Of a stretch of DNA of 64,000 bases, positions 49,160 through 60,296 are shown piece after piece. The position numbers and the translations under genes were made by a program. Below the pieces are notes generated by a model. It did no database searches and was not told the DNA's origin. It saw nothing but the letters and a program-made list of their open reading frames with translations. The stretch spans positions 186,001-250,000 of the forward strand of contig JAOWBW010000365.1 in the NCBI GenBank assembly GCA_026119855.1, written 5' to 3'. The number at the start of each line of letters is the position of its first letter. The first letter of the stretch is position 1. The DNA is from Campanula takesimana (lineage: Eukaryota > Streptophyta > Magnoliopsida > Asterales > Campanulaceae).

Positions 49160-49946
49160 AAATTCAAAGAAAATGGAGAAGAATGGAAGAAATATATATA
49201 TATAGAGAGAGAAGTCGGGTGAGGCAGAGAAAGAGAAAGATAAACTGGGAGTGAGAGAAAAAAAGGATTGGTATTTAATGAGGAAGGAAAATTTCGGCTA
49301 ATTATGGTGAAGAGATATGGATAGTACGGCGCATTAATGGGGGATTGACATTGAAAGGACGGCTCATTAATGATGAATGACACAAAGAATAGTGATGAGA
49401 CATCTTGGTTTAAGAAAAACTGCTCCGCTTTCCCTTTAAGTGTATGAGCAATTTTGACTAATTTTTGCACAAACCTCAAAAACATCCGTTTTGGAGTAAG
49501 TTTGGGGTGCAAGAAATATATCCCCAGAAAATAAATTTTTTTGAAAAACGTAAAATGAGGGAAAAATTTAATTGCACAAGTACCATTGAGCAATTAAAGG
49601 AATGTCAAGAGACAAAAATTCCTATAATAAATAAGAACAATCATACCTGGTACTTGTGAAAATTGAATGCGATCAATCATTGAAATAATAAATTTTGAGC
49701 ATTGATTGAGCCGCGAAATTCAATGCGCGCATGGAGGTGCAGTATTCATCTAGGCACGCAATGAGAGATAGGTGCGCATAAGCCTTGGGCGCGCAGAATG
49801 AGAGGCGCGCAGGGTGTGAGGCGCACAAAAACTTTTGAGCGCTCTGGAGTTTCCTTGAAACTTTGAAATTTATCCATCATTTAAACCTAGTATACTCATA
49901 ACTCACTAAAACAAGATCATTAGTATTGACAAAACTATATTGAATT
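49160..49946 (-). promoter_or_regulatory. Spacer between pol and 3' ORF of element V, with GC words
   Basis: This non-coding spacer has a dense cluster of GGCGCG/GCGCAT words (49722-49835) matching those in the LTR (for example GAGGCGCGCAG against GAGGCGCGTAG). A TA-rich run at 49190-49205 lies directly before the 3' ORF. It may be an internal promoter for that ORF; this is inference. Confidence 0.4.
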
Positions 49947-51992
49947 TTAGTTGAGTTCAAGCATACCCATTTCACCTCTCAAAAATATGAACAGTTTCGC
50001 GTCAAGTGCTTTTGTAAGAATGTTGGCGATTTGATAGTCGGTTCCTACGTGTTCCAAATGAATATTGCCTTTCTCCACGTGGTCTTTGAGGAAGTGGTAT
50101 TTGATGTCGATGTGTTTGGTCTTTGAGTGCATGACAGGATTTTCAGAAACTGCAATGGTTGAAGTGTTGTCGCAGTAGATGGGACAATTTTCTTCGATGA
50201 TATCATAGTCCACCAATTGCTGCTTCATCCAAAGTATTTGATAGCAACAACTTCCCGAAGCGATATATTCGGCTTCGGTTGTTGAGACAGATACTGAAGC
50301 TTGTTTCTTACTCACCCATGACACAAGTCGATATCCGAGGAAATGACAAGTGCCACTAGTGCTTTTACTATCAATTGTGCATGCTGCATAATCAGCATCT
50401 GAATAACCTACAAGTTTAAAATTCGAATCTTTGGTGTACCAAAGTCCAAGGTTAACAGTGCCGGAGAGATATCTTATAATACGTTTCACAGCAATAAAGT
50501 GCACTTCTCTAGGGTCAGATTGATAACGAGCGCAAACACAAACACTAAACATAATATCGGGCCTATTAGCAGTAAGATAAAGGAGCGAGTCAATCATACC
50601 TCGATAGAGCGTTTGATCAACACGTTTACTTTTTAAATCTTTGTCGAGTTTATTGCTGGTGGCCATTGGAGTGTCGTATGCTTTGGCGTTTTCAAGTCCA
50701 AATTTCTTGATTAAGTCCTTTGTGTATTTGGCTTGATTGATAAATATGCCTTCGTTCATTTGCTTGGTTTGAAGCCCGAGGAAGAATGTGAGTTCTCCCA
50801 TCATGCTCATTTCAAACTTGCTCTTCATTAGTTTCTCAAAGCGCTTTCACAACAATTCATTAGTAGAACCAAATATAATATCATCAACATAAATTTGAAC
50901 AAGTAATTTATGACCACTATGTTTGGTAATGAAAAGAGTTGTATCGATTTTACCACGCGTGAAACCTTTCTCAATGAGAAACTTGGATAGTGTATCATAC
51001 CATGCTCTTGGTGCTTGCTTGAGCCCATACAAAGCTTTCTGAAGTTTGTACACATGATTTGGAAGTTATGAATCTTCAAACCCAGGTGGTTGAGCTACGT
51101 AGACTTGTTCTTGGAGTTCACCATTTAGAAACGCGCTCTTCACATCCATTTGATATAGCTTGAAGTCCTTGTGAGCAGCGTAAGCTAAGAAGCGTCTGAT
51201 AGCTTCAAGTCTTGCTACGGGCGCAAAATTTTCATCGTAATCAATGCCTTCTTCTTGCCTATAGCCTTGTGCAACCAATCTTGCTTTGTTTCTCGTGATG
51301 GTTCCATTCTCATCCATCTTGCTTCTGAACACCCATTTTGCACCAATCACTCTTTGATCATTTGGTCTTGGAACAAGAGTCCAAACCTTACATCGTTCAA
51401 ATTGATTGAGTTCTTCTTGCATTGCAACAACCCAATTAGGATCTTGGAGCGCTTCATCAGCCTTCTTCGGTTCAATTTGAGAGATAAATGCAGTGTAAGC
51501 ATCAAAGTTTGTAGCTCTCCTTGTACGAACACCAACATTTCGATCACCAATGATATTATTGATTGGGTGACCTCTAACTTCACGAATTTCAGGAGGTAAG
51601 TTAGGTTGAGTCGTAGAGACTTGAAGGTCTTCAATTGGTACATCTTTACCAGATTCAAAATCATCAAAATTTGGGGGTTGAATTGGTGTAGAGTTGAAAC
51701 TTGGGTTGACACCAGATGTAGCAGTAGAAATAGGCGCGTGAGAAGAATCAAGAGGCGCAACATGTAAGTGAGGCGCAGAAGATGATTCACCAGGCACACC
51801 ATTCATTGAATTAGGCGCATTTGATGTAGATGGATTTCCTAGAGTTGATAGATTCTGATTTTGAGTAGGCGCAACATGAATAGGAGCACCTATATCATTA
51901 AGCTCAACAGAATCATCAGTAACATTTAGAGCCAAATGTGGCTCAAGGAGAGAATGTTCATCAAATGTAACATGTACAGATTCAACTATCAC
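49947..51992 (-). pseudogene. RT and RNase H of element V, broken
   Basis: RT starts near 51390 (KWVFRSKMDENGTITRNKAR) with QMDVKSAFLNGEL. A stop at 51066-51068 interrupts it, and it resumes with YKLQKALYGLKQAPRAWYD and QIYVDDIIFGSTNELL, where another frame break follows near 50850. The last ORF (50828-49947) holds MMGELTFFLGLQTKQ and RNase H (YSDADYAACTIDSKSTSG, STTEAEYIA, CDNTSTIAVSENPV). The N-terminal part (51992-51500) is a linker rich in Ala/Pro/Ser with GGCGCA words in the DNA. Confidence 0.9.
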
Positions 51993-52088
51993 TAATATAG
52001 ATCTATTAAAAATGCGAAAAGCTTTAGAATGTTTGGCATACCCAACAAAAATACCTTCATCGGCTTTGGCATCGAATTTACCTCTATG

Positions 52089-53230
52089 TTAGTTTCCGTT
52101 GTAGAGGATATAACATTTACAACCAAAGATCTTGAAGAATGCAATGTTGGGAGTTCTACCACGCCATAGTTCATACAGAGTCTTATTGTGAAGTTTGTTG
52201 ATGAGGGAACGATTCAGAGTAAAACACGCAGTGTTGATAGCTTCTTCCCAAAAGTACTTAGGCAATTTCGCTTCAGCTATCATTATCTTTCCCGCTTCAA
52301 TCAACGTCCTATTCTTTCTTTCCACAACGCCATTTTGTTGAGGAACTCCAGCGGTTGAGAAGTTATGATCTATCCCATGATCTTCACAATATCGAGCAAC
52401 ACCGTTGTTCTTAAATTCTGTACCATTGTCAGATCGAACACTAACGATGTCATCTTCTTTTTGGGTTGTCGAAATAAGGTAGTCAAAATGTCATAACAAT
52501 CGTCTTTTGAGATCATCATTTCCACCCATATATATCTTGAATAATCATCCACCACAACTAAAGTATACTTGTTCTTTCGAATACTTTTGGTGGTAACTGG
52601 TCCAAATAGATCAATGTGAAGCAATTGCAAACATCTAGTAGTTGAAGGATTAGTCTTGCTGGAGAAAGATTGCTTCGGTTGTTTGCCAAGTTGACACGCG
52701 GCGCACTTTTTGTCATGATGATCAGCAACTTTAGGAAGTCCTTTGACAAGATTATTCCTGCTGAGTTTAGATAGATACTTGAAGTTCAAGTGACTTAAGC
52801 GCTTGTGCCACAGCCAACTATTTTCGCTCAAACTTTTAGCTACAAAACAAAGATTAGTACTAGAGTTCATACTATGGAAATCAATAATATAAATATTTGT
52901 CTTACGATATCCCGTGAGTAATGTAGCTCCAGTTTTGCCATTCTTGATAAGACATTGCGTTGAAGTAAAATGGCATTCTAATCCTTTGTCGCAGAATTGA
53001 GATATGGATAATAAGTTGTGCTTGAGCCCTTCAACGAGTGAGACTCTTTCAATGCACACTTTGTCTTTCTTGAGCTTTCCATATGCTATGACTTGACCTT
53101 TGTTATTATCACCAAATGTTACGGAGGGACCTCTTTCTTTATGAACATCTTCTAATAAGGATTCATCTCCAGTCATGTGTCGAGAACATCCACTATCGAG
53201 AATCTATTCATACGTTTTAGCTTTTAAAGA
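52089..53230 (-). pseudogene. Protease end and integrase of element V, broken
   Basis: The protease motif ILDSGCSRHMTG lies at about 53174-53208, immediately preceded by a TAG (probably TGG before mutation). Integrase shows the zinc region HKRLSHLNFKYLSKLS followed by CAACQLGK, and the core LLHIDLFGPVTT with VVVDDYSRYIWVEM. A frame break near 52480 ends the 52370-53176 ORF before the second Asp region. The segment after it (52325-52089) has RKNRTLIEAGKIMIAEAKLP and is again out of frame. Confidence 0.88.
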
Positions 53231-55739
53231 TCCAGCCATGAAGCAAAGAACCTGAAATATAAACATTTAAAACTGGTCCCCTTTATTCCTTTTGGGTCCA
53301 AGAGTTAGCAACTCTTGACAACCCACTCCTGCTTGACCTTGGGATTTTTAAGTCCTTTGGCATTAGGAGTGAATCGCAAAAGGCATTCCACGGCCTTGTG
53401 TCCAAACCAATCACAAATTGAACAATGATGAAAGCCACCAATCACATGAGTTTTCACAAACTCTTTAGTATTCTTTGGGATAGCATTCTTCTTTGGGTCA
53501 GATGAGCCAGCCTTAACAAAATCTTTCTTTTGAGATTTTGGAGCGCTCTTCCTTGGAGGGCGCATAGGGCTAGGAGGCGCACGGCGATGAGGCGCGTGGC
53601 TCCTAGACGCATAATGAGCACTCGGAGAAGGAGCGCGCCTAGTTTCAAGAATGATTTTATTTGAGGATGATTCATCTGTAGCTATATCTTTCCCTTTAGC
53701 TTTCCCAAATTGTTTCGTTGGGTAGACATAATGGAATATGTTTGTCTATTGACTTTTTCCTGTCCTTTACCCATTGAATTAGAATGTTTTTCCTTGGGAA
53801 TTTCAAAAGTTTGTTGGTTTGTAAATTCACTCTCTCTTTCAGCACAGAGATCACATTTAAAGTTGTCACTAGTTGATGAGAATCCCAAGCCACTTTTATC
53901 ACCGCTGGCCTTTTGGGACTCAAAAATATTGTCCATAGTGACACGAGAATTGGACCACTCATTGTAATCTTTTTAAGATCAGTAATTTGAGTAACCAATT
54001 CATCGTTTTGAACTTTAGGAAGTGAGTTCTGTTCCGTTAGAAAAGTGTTTTTAACAGTAAGAGGAGTCATGCTCTTTATCTTCTCCTTAAGGAGGGTGAG
54101 TTCAGATTTAAGTAGAGATTTCTCGGTCTTAAGCTGGGAAATTTCATCACATGATAGTGCTAAAGCTTCCTTCATTTTACCAAACTTACTAATTACCTTT
54201 TCGGCTTCTTCAAACTTCTTTTCTTGTTTGGCAATATCTTCGTCATGAGTGATTATAGGAATTGGTTCAACTTGAGGTCTGATGTAGTTGCCTTTTCTGA
54301 GCTTGCTCCTTGCACTCAGATCACATCTTGAAAATAATAATCCACCATCGGTTAGAGCTGGAGTGATAAATCCTTGTTCAATGAGCTCGTTGATGGTTGG
54401 TCCTTTCTTCTTCTTTACCTCGGAGTGACCTGCAGATTTCTTGATTGGTTTGTTCAAGATCTTCATATCTGGAACATCATTTGTGAAATCATCCGAGTCA
54501 TATTCAGCAACGTTTTCAACATCGTCATCATCATTCGCAACCAAACAAACGAGTTCGTTGTCAGAATCTTCATCGCTCTCATCGGAGTCTGTTTCAATCC
54601 AAGTGTTATGCTCATTTGCTGGTGATTCTTCTTCAGCAACCATTCCCTTGTGACGAGTGAACTTGGGAGTGAATTTGGGAGTATGGATGCTCTTCTTCTG
54701 CATATATTCAAATTTTGGAATTGGGCAGCTTGATGCGAAATGTCCGGGTTTCCTGCAATTAAAACAAACAAGGTCTTCTTTTCTTTTAGAATAACCGCTC
54801 TTTATAAACTTTGAAGGAGCTTTACTGGTAGATCCTTGATATTTGCTGGTTGAGCCGGGCTTGGTGAATTTCCTGAACTTCTGGAATCTCTTCACAAATA
54901 AAGCGAAGTCTTCATCGTCCATATCCAATAGCTCAGAAGTAGAAATTTTGGGATCGGAACTTTTCTCATCATGAGTAGGCGCAGGCGTAGAAACATGCGC
55001 CTCTTCTCTTTGCGCCACCATTGCTATGGATTTTGATTTTCCTTCAGTTTCACTAATTCAATGAAGTTTGAGCTCATAAACTTTGAGATTTGCGTAAAGG
55101 TTCCTTAAAGTCCATACATCTAAAGTTCCAGCGTCTTCAAGGGCGCTAGATTTATGTAGGTGTCTTGATCCAAAAGCTTGTAGAAAATTTACATTCAAAT
55201 CTTTGTTGGAAAACTTCATGCCAAGTGAAATACATAGATTGATAAGCTCACAGTAGCGTTCGTAAGTTTGTCTTAAGGTTTCACCGGGGAGTTGAGAGAA
55301 ATTGTTGAATCTCTTTTGCACTTTATATTTCTTGTTTTCCTTGCAAACCGTGTCTCCTTCTATATGTTCCTCAATAGCATCCCATAACTCATTGGCGGTA
55401 GCACAATGCATGACTTGTTGTTTCATAGCCGTGCTTAGAGTGCTTAGAAGAATGTTTCTTGTTTTGCCATCATTTGCAACTCTTCTTATTTCTTCCTCGG
55501 TCCATTCTTCCCTTGGTTTTAGAACTGTAGGTTGAGCAGCGTTGGTGCGTAGATTTGGATTTGCCTTCATCAGAATATAAGGTCCATAAACGACGGTGTC
55601 ATGAAGCCTTTTATCGATTGAGTTGAGATGAGTCAATATGCTGAATTTCCACACTGAATTTCCACACGTCAAAATGATCTTCATCAAAGACTGGAACGTG
55701 AGTGTAGTTTGCAGTTGCCATAGGTTTTGAGTTTGCCAT
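53231..55739 (-). pseudogene. gag of element V, broken
   Basis: The ATG at 55739 (MANSKPMATANY) is the likely start. A 13-bp tandem duplication near 55645-55670 shifts frame soon after it. The gag domain continues from about 55640 (HLNSIDKRLHDTVVYGPYI, WDAIEEHIEGD, TYERYCELINLCISLGM). A TGA near 55058 interrupts the reading in frame. Zinc knuckles are CFNCRKPGHFASSC (~54726-54767) and CSICDWFGHKAVEC (~53387-53430). An acidic stretch and coiled coil lie between them. A further frameshift occurs near 53960. Confidence 0.85.
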
Positions 55740-55798
55740 TTAGAATCGGCACCCAAGCTGTTAAGCTTGAACAACAAAAAAGTTTTATATAGGTGTTT

Positions 55799-55811
55799 GC
55801 TCTGATACCAC
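55799..55811 (-). other. Primer binding site of element V (initiator Met tRNA type)
   Basis: On the minus strand GTGGTATCAGAGC follows the 5' LTR end CCAACA after one A. Confidence 0.9.
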
Positions 55812-55812
55812 T

Positions 55813-57272
55813 TGTTGGTCCCAAAGGGCAACAAGGGTATGAAAAATAGCTAGAAGGGGGGTGAATAGCTGTTTTGAAATTCTTTTCATACCCTTGAAAA
55901 ACTCAATTGCAAATGTGCACTTTATCAAGTAAGCATTATGATATGCGCCTAAGTGAGTGAGTGAAATGCACAGCAGAATTTAGTAATGATAATAGGCACA
56001 AAGTGATAAAGGGGGCGCACACACACTCTATGTATTTTGGCTCAAAATGGGTGAAATAAAGAACTAAGGCAAATGATATAACCAACACAACACAATTCAG
56101 ATCAATCAATCTACAATGATATAACAAGCAAATAGTGAGTAAAGATAATAACTTAAAAGTAAATGACAAGTAATTAAAACGCGCTATTTGGAGAGGTTCG
56201 ATCAATGGAAAGATCTACGTCCTCTACCAAGATGGTTAGTCTTGGATTTCTAATGAAGATCTTATAAAATGAGTGAGTGTTACAAATTACAAATTTTGAG
56301 CTTATACACAAACTCAAGATCTAATATTCTATGAATGAACAAATCCAAAACAATAACCGGTGTATCTCTAAAAGAAGGATCTAAGTGATCAATCTTAAAG
56401 AGGTGCGTGTGTGATTTTAGAATTAAGGCTCTTTAGATCTTTGAGATTGAGAGCACAAGAAAACTAAAGTGTTTGGGCTTGAAGATCTGGGCTGAGGATG
56501 AAGGTATGAAGATGGTTCTTGAGAAATCTGGGAATTCAAAGGCAATCTTCAAATCTTCAACAAATACTTGAGAGAGAAATTCAGCAAATTCTTTAGCAAC
56601 TCAGCAACTTCAAAATATTGAAGTTATGGGGTATTTATAGTGAAATCCCAAAAACTAGCCGTTGGAAATTCATGATGATTTCTGAGCAAAGGACAAATGT
56701 GATGTCTCTCATTTAGTGGAGCGCGTGTCCTTTTATAGCCGTTAGACACATAACACAATTGTGACTATTGTGGACATGTGTCCTCAATTTGGGCGCACAT
56801 GTGTTATTTAAACATCGTTGAATTATTGGCGTAGTTTTGAATTCTCTTCAAGTCTTTGAATCTTCATTAAATCACTGAGTGTTTAAATACACTTCGTTGA
56901 GTCAAGGAGGCGTGTAGAGCTGAAGAGGCGCGTAGAGCCAAAGAGGCGCGTAGAGCAAAAGAGGTGCGTAGCACATTCTGGCGCATATCCTTATGCGCGC
57001 GCGTAGAAGGGCGCGTGTCAAAATGCTAGAAGGCGCGTAGGCGCATGGCGCATGGGCGCATGGCTCAAACTTAGAATGTGATTTTCTTGAATCTTGATCT
57101 TCTTGCCCTATTCCTAAGCCTATTCTATAACAATGGACAACCTAAAAAATGAAGTATGAATACTTCTTACATATGAGTCTAAAGTCCATGAAATAAAACT
57201 TAGGTGATGGATCAATCAAATCTAATCAATCCTATTACATTAAAACTGAGATATAAGTGGGCATACCCAACA
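55813..57272 (-). repeat. 5' LTR of element V
   Basis: 1460 bp, with correct ends TGTTGG and CCAACA. It is nearly identical to 45048-46493. The GC words are at 56898-57066, with one extra copy of the GGCGCG unit relative to the 3' LTR. The two short minus-strand ORFs in the LTRs (55936-56205, 45173-45442) are conserved only because the LTRs are. Confidence 0.9.
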
Positions 57273-57491
57273 GGAACCAAGAGCACATCAGAAATCCAAA
57301 CACATACTTAGGCGTTTTCATATCATTCGAGAAATCATTGATAGAGGAGACGTTAACATATGCAGAGTACCTACTGATAACAATGTCGCGGACCCGCTAA
57401 CAAAGGGACTTTCACAAGCTAAACATGATGGTCATGTTAGGTCAATGGGTATTAGATAAATGGAAGATTGGGCCCAAGGTAAGTGGGAGAT
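57273..57491 (+). pseudogene. RNase H end and polypurine tract of element VI
   Basis: The reading resumes after element V with the RNase H C-terminus (FHIIREIIDRGDVNICRVPT, NNVADPLTKGLSQAKHD) and a natural stop at 57457-57459. A purine-rich AAGTGGGAGATT precedes the LTR. Confidence 0.9.
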
Positions 57492-58961
57492 TGTTAGTAT
57501 TGGTACCCTAGGCACGTTTGATAAACGTTGTAATTGTTATCTTTTATTCATATCAATAAAGAGATGTTTTGATTATTATTGTTGTTCATGTTTACTTATA
57601 ATAATATTCATCTCTAGTACTTGATAAGAACTAGTATAAAGGCTGAATGATCATGGGATGATCATGTTAGATTTATGGGTACTTGTTTGAAATAAGGTAC
57701 TGGACATGACCCGCGGTATGAGATTTATGCCATGGTCAATGTCATATATAAATCTTATATTAGTAATGTCATTTGAATCCTTAGACATGAAGTTATTATA
57801 GTCTTCCACTTGATGAACATTATGTTTGACATATTCAAACGCTACCTTTAACCAGGTAGTTATAAAGGGTATGATTGGTATAATCGGATTCACGTAGGGA
57901 AGAATAATAAGGTAAATGGATTTGTCCCTCCACGGAGAGATGTCAAGCTTGGGCCCCTCGAAGGAATGATGTTGATGAAATGTTCGGCCGGACTCAAATG
58001 AATTGATTGGATCAATGGCATTTGGATTATCAACGTATTCGGAATCGAGAAAGCATTGAAAAAAAATAAGTTGACTTGTGTTCAATGACACCGTGGACAA
58101 AAGGATTGTGACATATTCTAAAGGAATGCGAACTCGTATCTAGTTATACTATTTGGGTATGTATGACGGTTTTCTAGGACCTAATCATATCTTATGGATT
58201 CATGTTTGAACCTATTGCCAACTTAGTATAATCCTAGAGGGTCACACACAATAGAACGAATCCTAAAAGGACTATATTGGAATATTAGGTCGAAGGACCA
58301 TTGAGGGATTTAAGGAATTAGAGGAAGAAAAGTGGAAAAAGGAAAGGTATGGTCGGACCAGGAGCAATACCTGGGCGGACCTGGCATGGTCTGGTCGGAC
58401 CACTTGCTATACCCGGCCGGACCAGTCGGTTTCGGCAGAAACTTTCCTAATCCGTTTTGTTGCGGGTTTAGACATAAGTTACCTATTTGGAATATGTCTA
58501 ACTTATATATAAACAGCCCTAATTTGCCAAAAATCAGTACCTAAGTTTGTGCAAGTTTTCCAAAGAGTTTTGAGAGAATTATTTTGTTCTAAGAGATCCC
58601 TAGATTGAAGAACAAAATTAAAAACAAATAATATTTCATATAGTTCATAGTAATTGTGAAAACGTGTTTCACAGTTTTGGTCTAGCAACCAAGATCAAGA
58701 AGCTCCTTGATATTTGTTCGTGGTGTGGCTACCGCTAGAGGGTGAAGCTTATCATCTTCGAAGTTCGTGTTCTTACTTGTTCGTGATCAAACTTCGATTT
58801 CTCTACCAAGATCAAAGACTAAATAAAAGGCATCAAGGGTTAGTATTCTTGTATTCATTAAATTGTATTTGACTTAATCATATGAATGGATCTATGGGCT
58901 TTGGGTTTCATAAAATTTTAAATGCTTTATTCCGCTGCGCATGTTACTCCGAAACCCAACA
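57492..58961 (+). repeat. 3' LTR of element VI
   Basis: 1470 bp, TGTTAGTATTGG to GAAACCCAACA, homologous to S1 and S2. The TATA box TATATAAA is at 58506-58513. Upstream are the GC palindromes TGGTCGGACCA (58350-58360, 58392-58402) and related words (58374-58385, 58412-58425). Confidence 0.9.
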
Positions 58962-59274
58962 AAGTGGTGGAGAGCTTTAGCCGGTCAAACCGGCCTGAAT
59001 CGCCTTAGAGCGGTTGAGATGCAAATTTTGTTCGGGACAAAGATAAGGACAACGAGGAATGGTGTCAGACAAGGAGTCGGAGGCGGATCAAAGACTATAA
59101 AAATTATTATGGAAAGAAATGTAAAACTATAACACATTTTTCGTCGGGTAGCAGATGACTGTCAGCGATAGCATCTGAGGTAACACCTCTGTTTACACTA
59201 ACATATATCACTATTAACATCGACAAGACACACGCAACCTGAGCCACCAAAAGCTCATAACAAAGCGCCACAAA
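58962..59274. other. Short flank between copia LTR and MATE fragment
   Basis: No recognisable coding or repeat content. A short open stretch at 58962-59132 has no family resemblance I can name. Confidence 0.4.
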
Positions 59275-60239
59275 TTATAGCCCACATTTGAAGGCTAAAA
59301 CTATTTCCACCGGTGCCCCTACATAGTAGAATGAGAAGAAGTTAATTTTTACTGCGACAGCAGGCCTAGTGCTTCCTCTGAGAGCCCCACATGTGGTTTG
59401 TGGGCAGTAAGCGATTTCACAAACTCCGATTATTGGTAGAACAACCATTGTTAGTGCTACAACTTCAGTGTTGTTTGTGAAGATTCTGGCCATGCATTTC
59501 TTCCTAAGGTGGTCAATAACGCACCAAACGATGAAAGTTAGGAGTGAAATCCCTACGCCTACTACTATCGCTAAACGAGCCTTCCGCGGTCTGCTTGCTC
59601 CAAGATAGTTTCCTACTCCGGTGGAGATGGGTGTGCTAAGTGCTGAAGGCAATGTATATATGAGATATGTTGTTTGTATCACTATTGCTGAGGTGGCAAG
59701 GGAAACACGGGGTTTATAAAGATAACCTTCCGCAAGTGCCATGATCAACTCGTACCACCACCACTCCAAACATACTCCTATACAACTATCTATTGAAAGT
59801 CGAAGTAGTACACCTCGTTCCTTCCCTAATGAAGAAATGAGGACTAGTGGCTCGGACAAAGGGTCCTCGAGAGTGCGAGTGAAAAAAATTATGTAACATA
59901 GGCAACCCAATGTTATGGAGTTGGCGATATAGTTGGAAACTGCAATTCCCTTGACCCCCGAGGTGGAAAGTGAAGGCCAAAATGATGAGCACAAGTGTTG
60001 CAAGTAAATTTCTCCAAAATAAAGGCCATATATGTTGTCCTTTTGCTTCGTAAGTAGATACGCAGAGGATGAACAAGGCAAGTGGCGATAAGATCCCCCG
60101 GGGCAGCATATCTGCAGTAAAGACCGGCAATATGTGCTATTTCTGGATCTGGATGGAGCATAAGCATGAGAGGTTCAAGGTCAAACCATATGATTACAAT
60201 CGGAACTGATGTAAAGAGTAGCATAACGATTGTTTGGAA
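59275..60239 (-). pseudogene. MATE (DETOXIFICATION) transporter fragment
   Basis: On the minus strand this is the second half of a MATE-family multidrug/toxin antiporter. Motifs include ...PLRIYLRSKRTTY (~60080), then GVKGIAVSNYIANSI, IGVCLEWWWYEL (the family's CLEWWWYE), STPISTGVGNYLGASRPRKA and QTTCGALRGSTRP. Three frames are needed between 60090 and 59940, so there are two frameshifts. The N-terminal half is absent and the reading ends early at AFKCGL (59275). The truncation at 60239 coincides with a ~60-bp palindromic repeat. Plant MATE proteins export metabolites or ions across plasma or vacuolar membranes. This copy cannot make a full transporter, unless further exons lie elsewhere. Confidence 0.8.
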
Positions 60240-60296
60240 TGTATGCATTGTGCATATAAATTGCATTTAAAGTGCACATAAAGTACATTTTAATTG
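60237..60296. repeat. ~60-bp imperfect palindrome, copy 1
   Basis: The segment with ATGTATGCATTGTGCATATA and AAAGTGCACATAAAGTACAT recurs at 63186-63246. Within it ATGTA/TACAT, GTGCA/TGCAC and TAAAT/ATTTA pair symmetrically around the centre. Confidence 0.75.

Larger units (their letters stand above)
45048..57272 (-). mobile_element. Element V: SIRE-like Ty1/copia with extra 3' ORF
   Basis: The 12,225-bp element lies between GGAAC duplications (45043-45047 and 57273-57277), minus strand. The 5' LTR is 57272-55813, followed by an initiator-Met PBS, gag, protease, integrase, RT, RNase H, a non-coding spacer, a long 3' ORF pair, a polypurine tract and the 3' LTR (46493-45048). The order integrase before RT, the RT motif YVDDIIFGSTNE and an extra ORF after pol are typical of the SIRE/Maximus lineage. 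The polyprotein has several stops and shifts. Confidence 0.9.
42783..58961 (+). mobile_element. Element VI: 5'-truncated Ty1/copia, split by element V
   Basis: The copia order is integrase, RT, RNase H (42783-45047), resuming at 57278 and ending with a polypurine tract and 3' LTR (57492-58961). The 5' LTR, gag and protease are missing: the element begins abruptly inside integrase. The LTR type is shared with solo LTRs S1 and S2. I would place it near Tork/TAR/Angela from the RT motifs, with low certainty. Confidence 0.85.
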
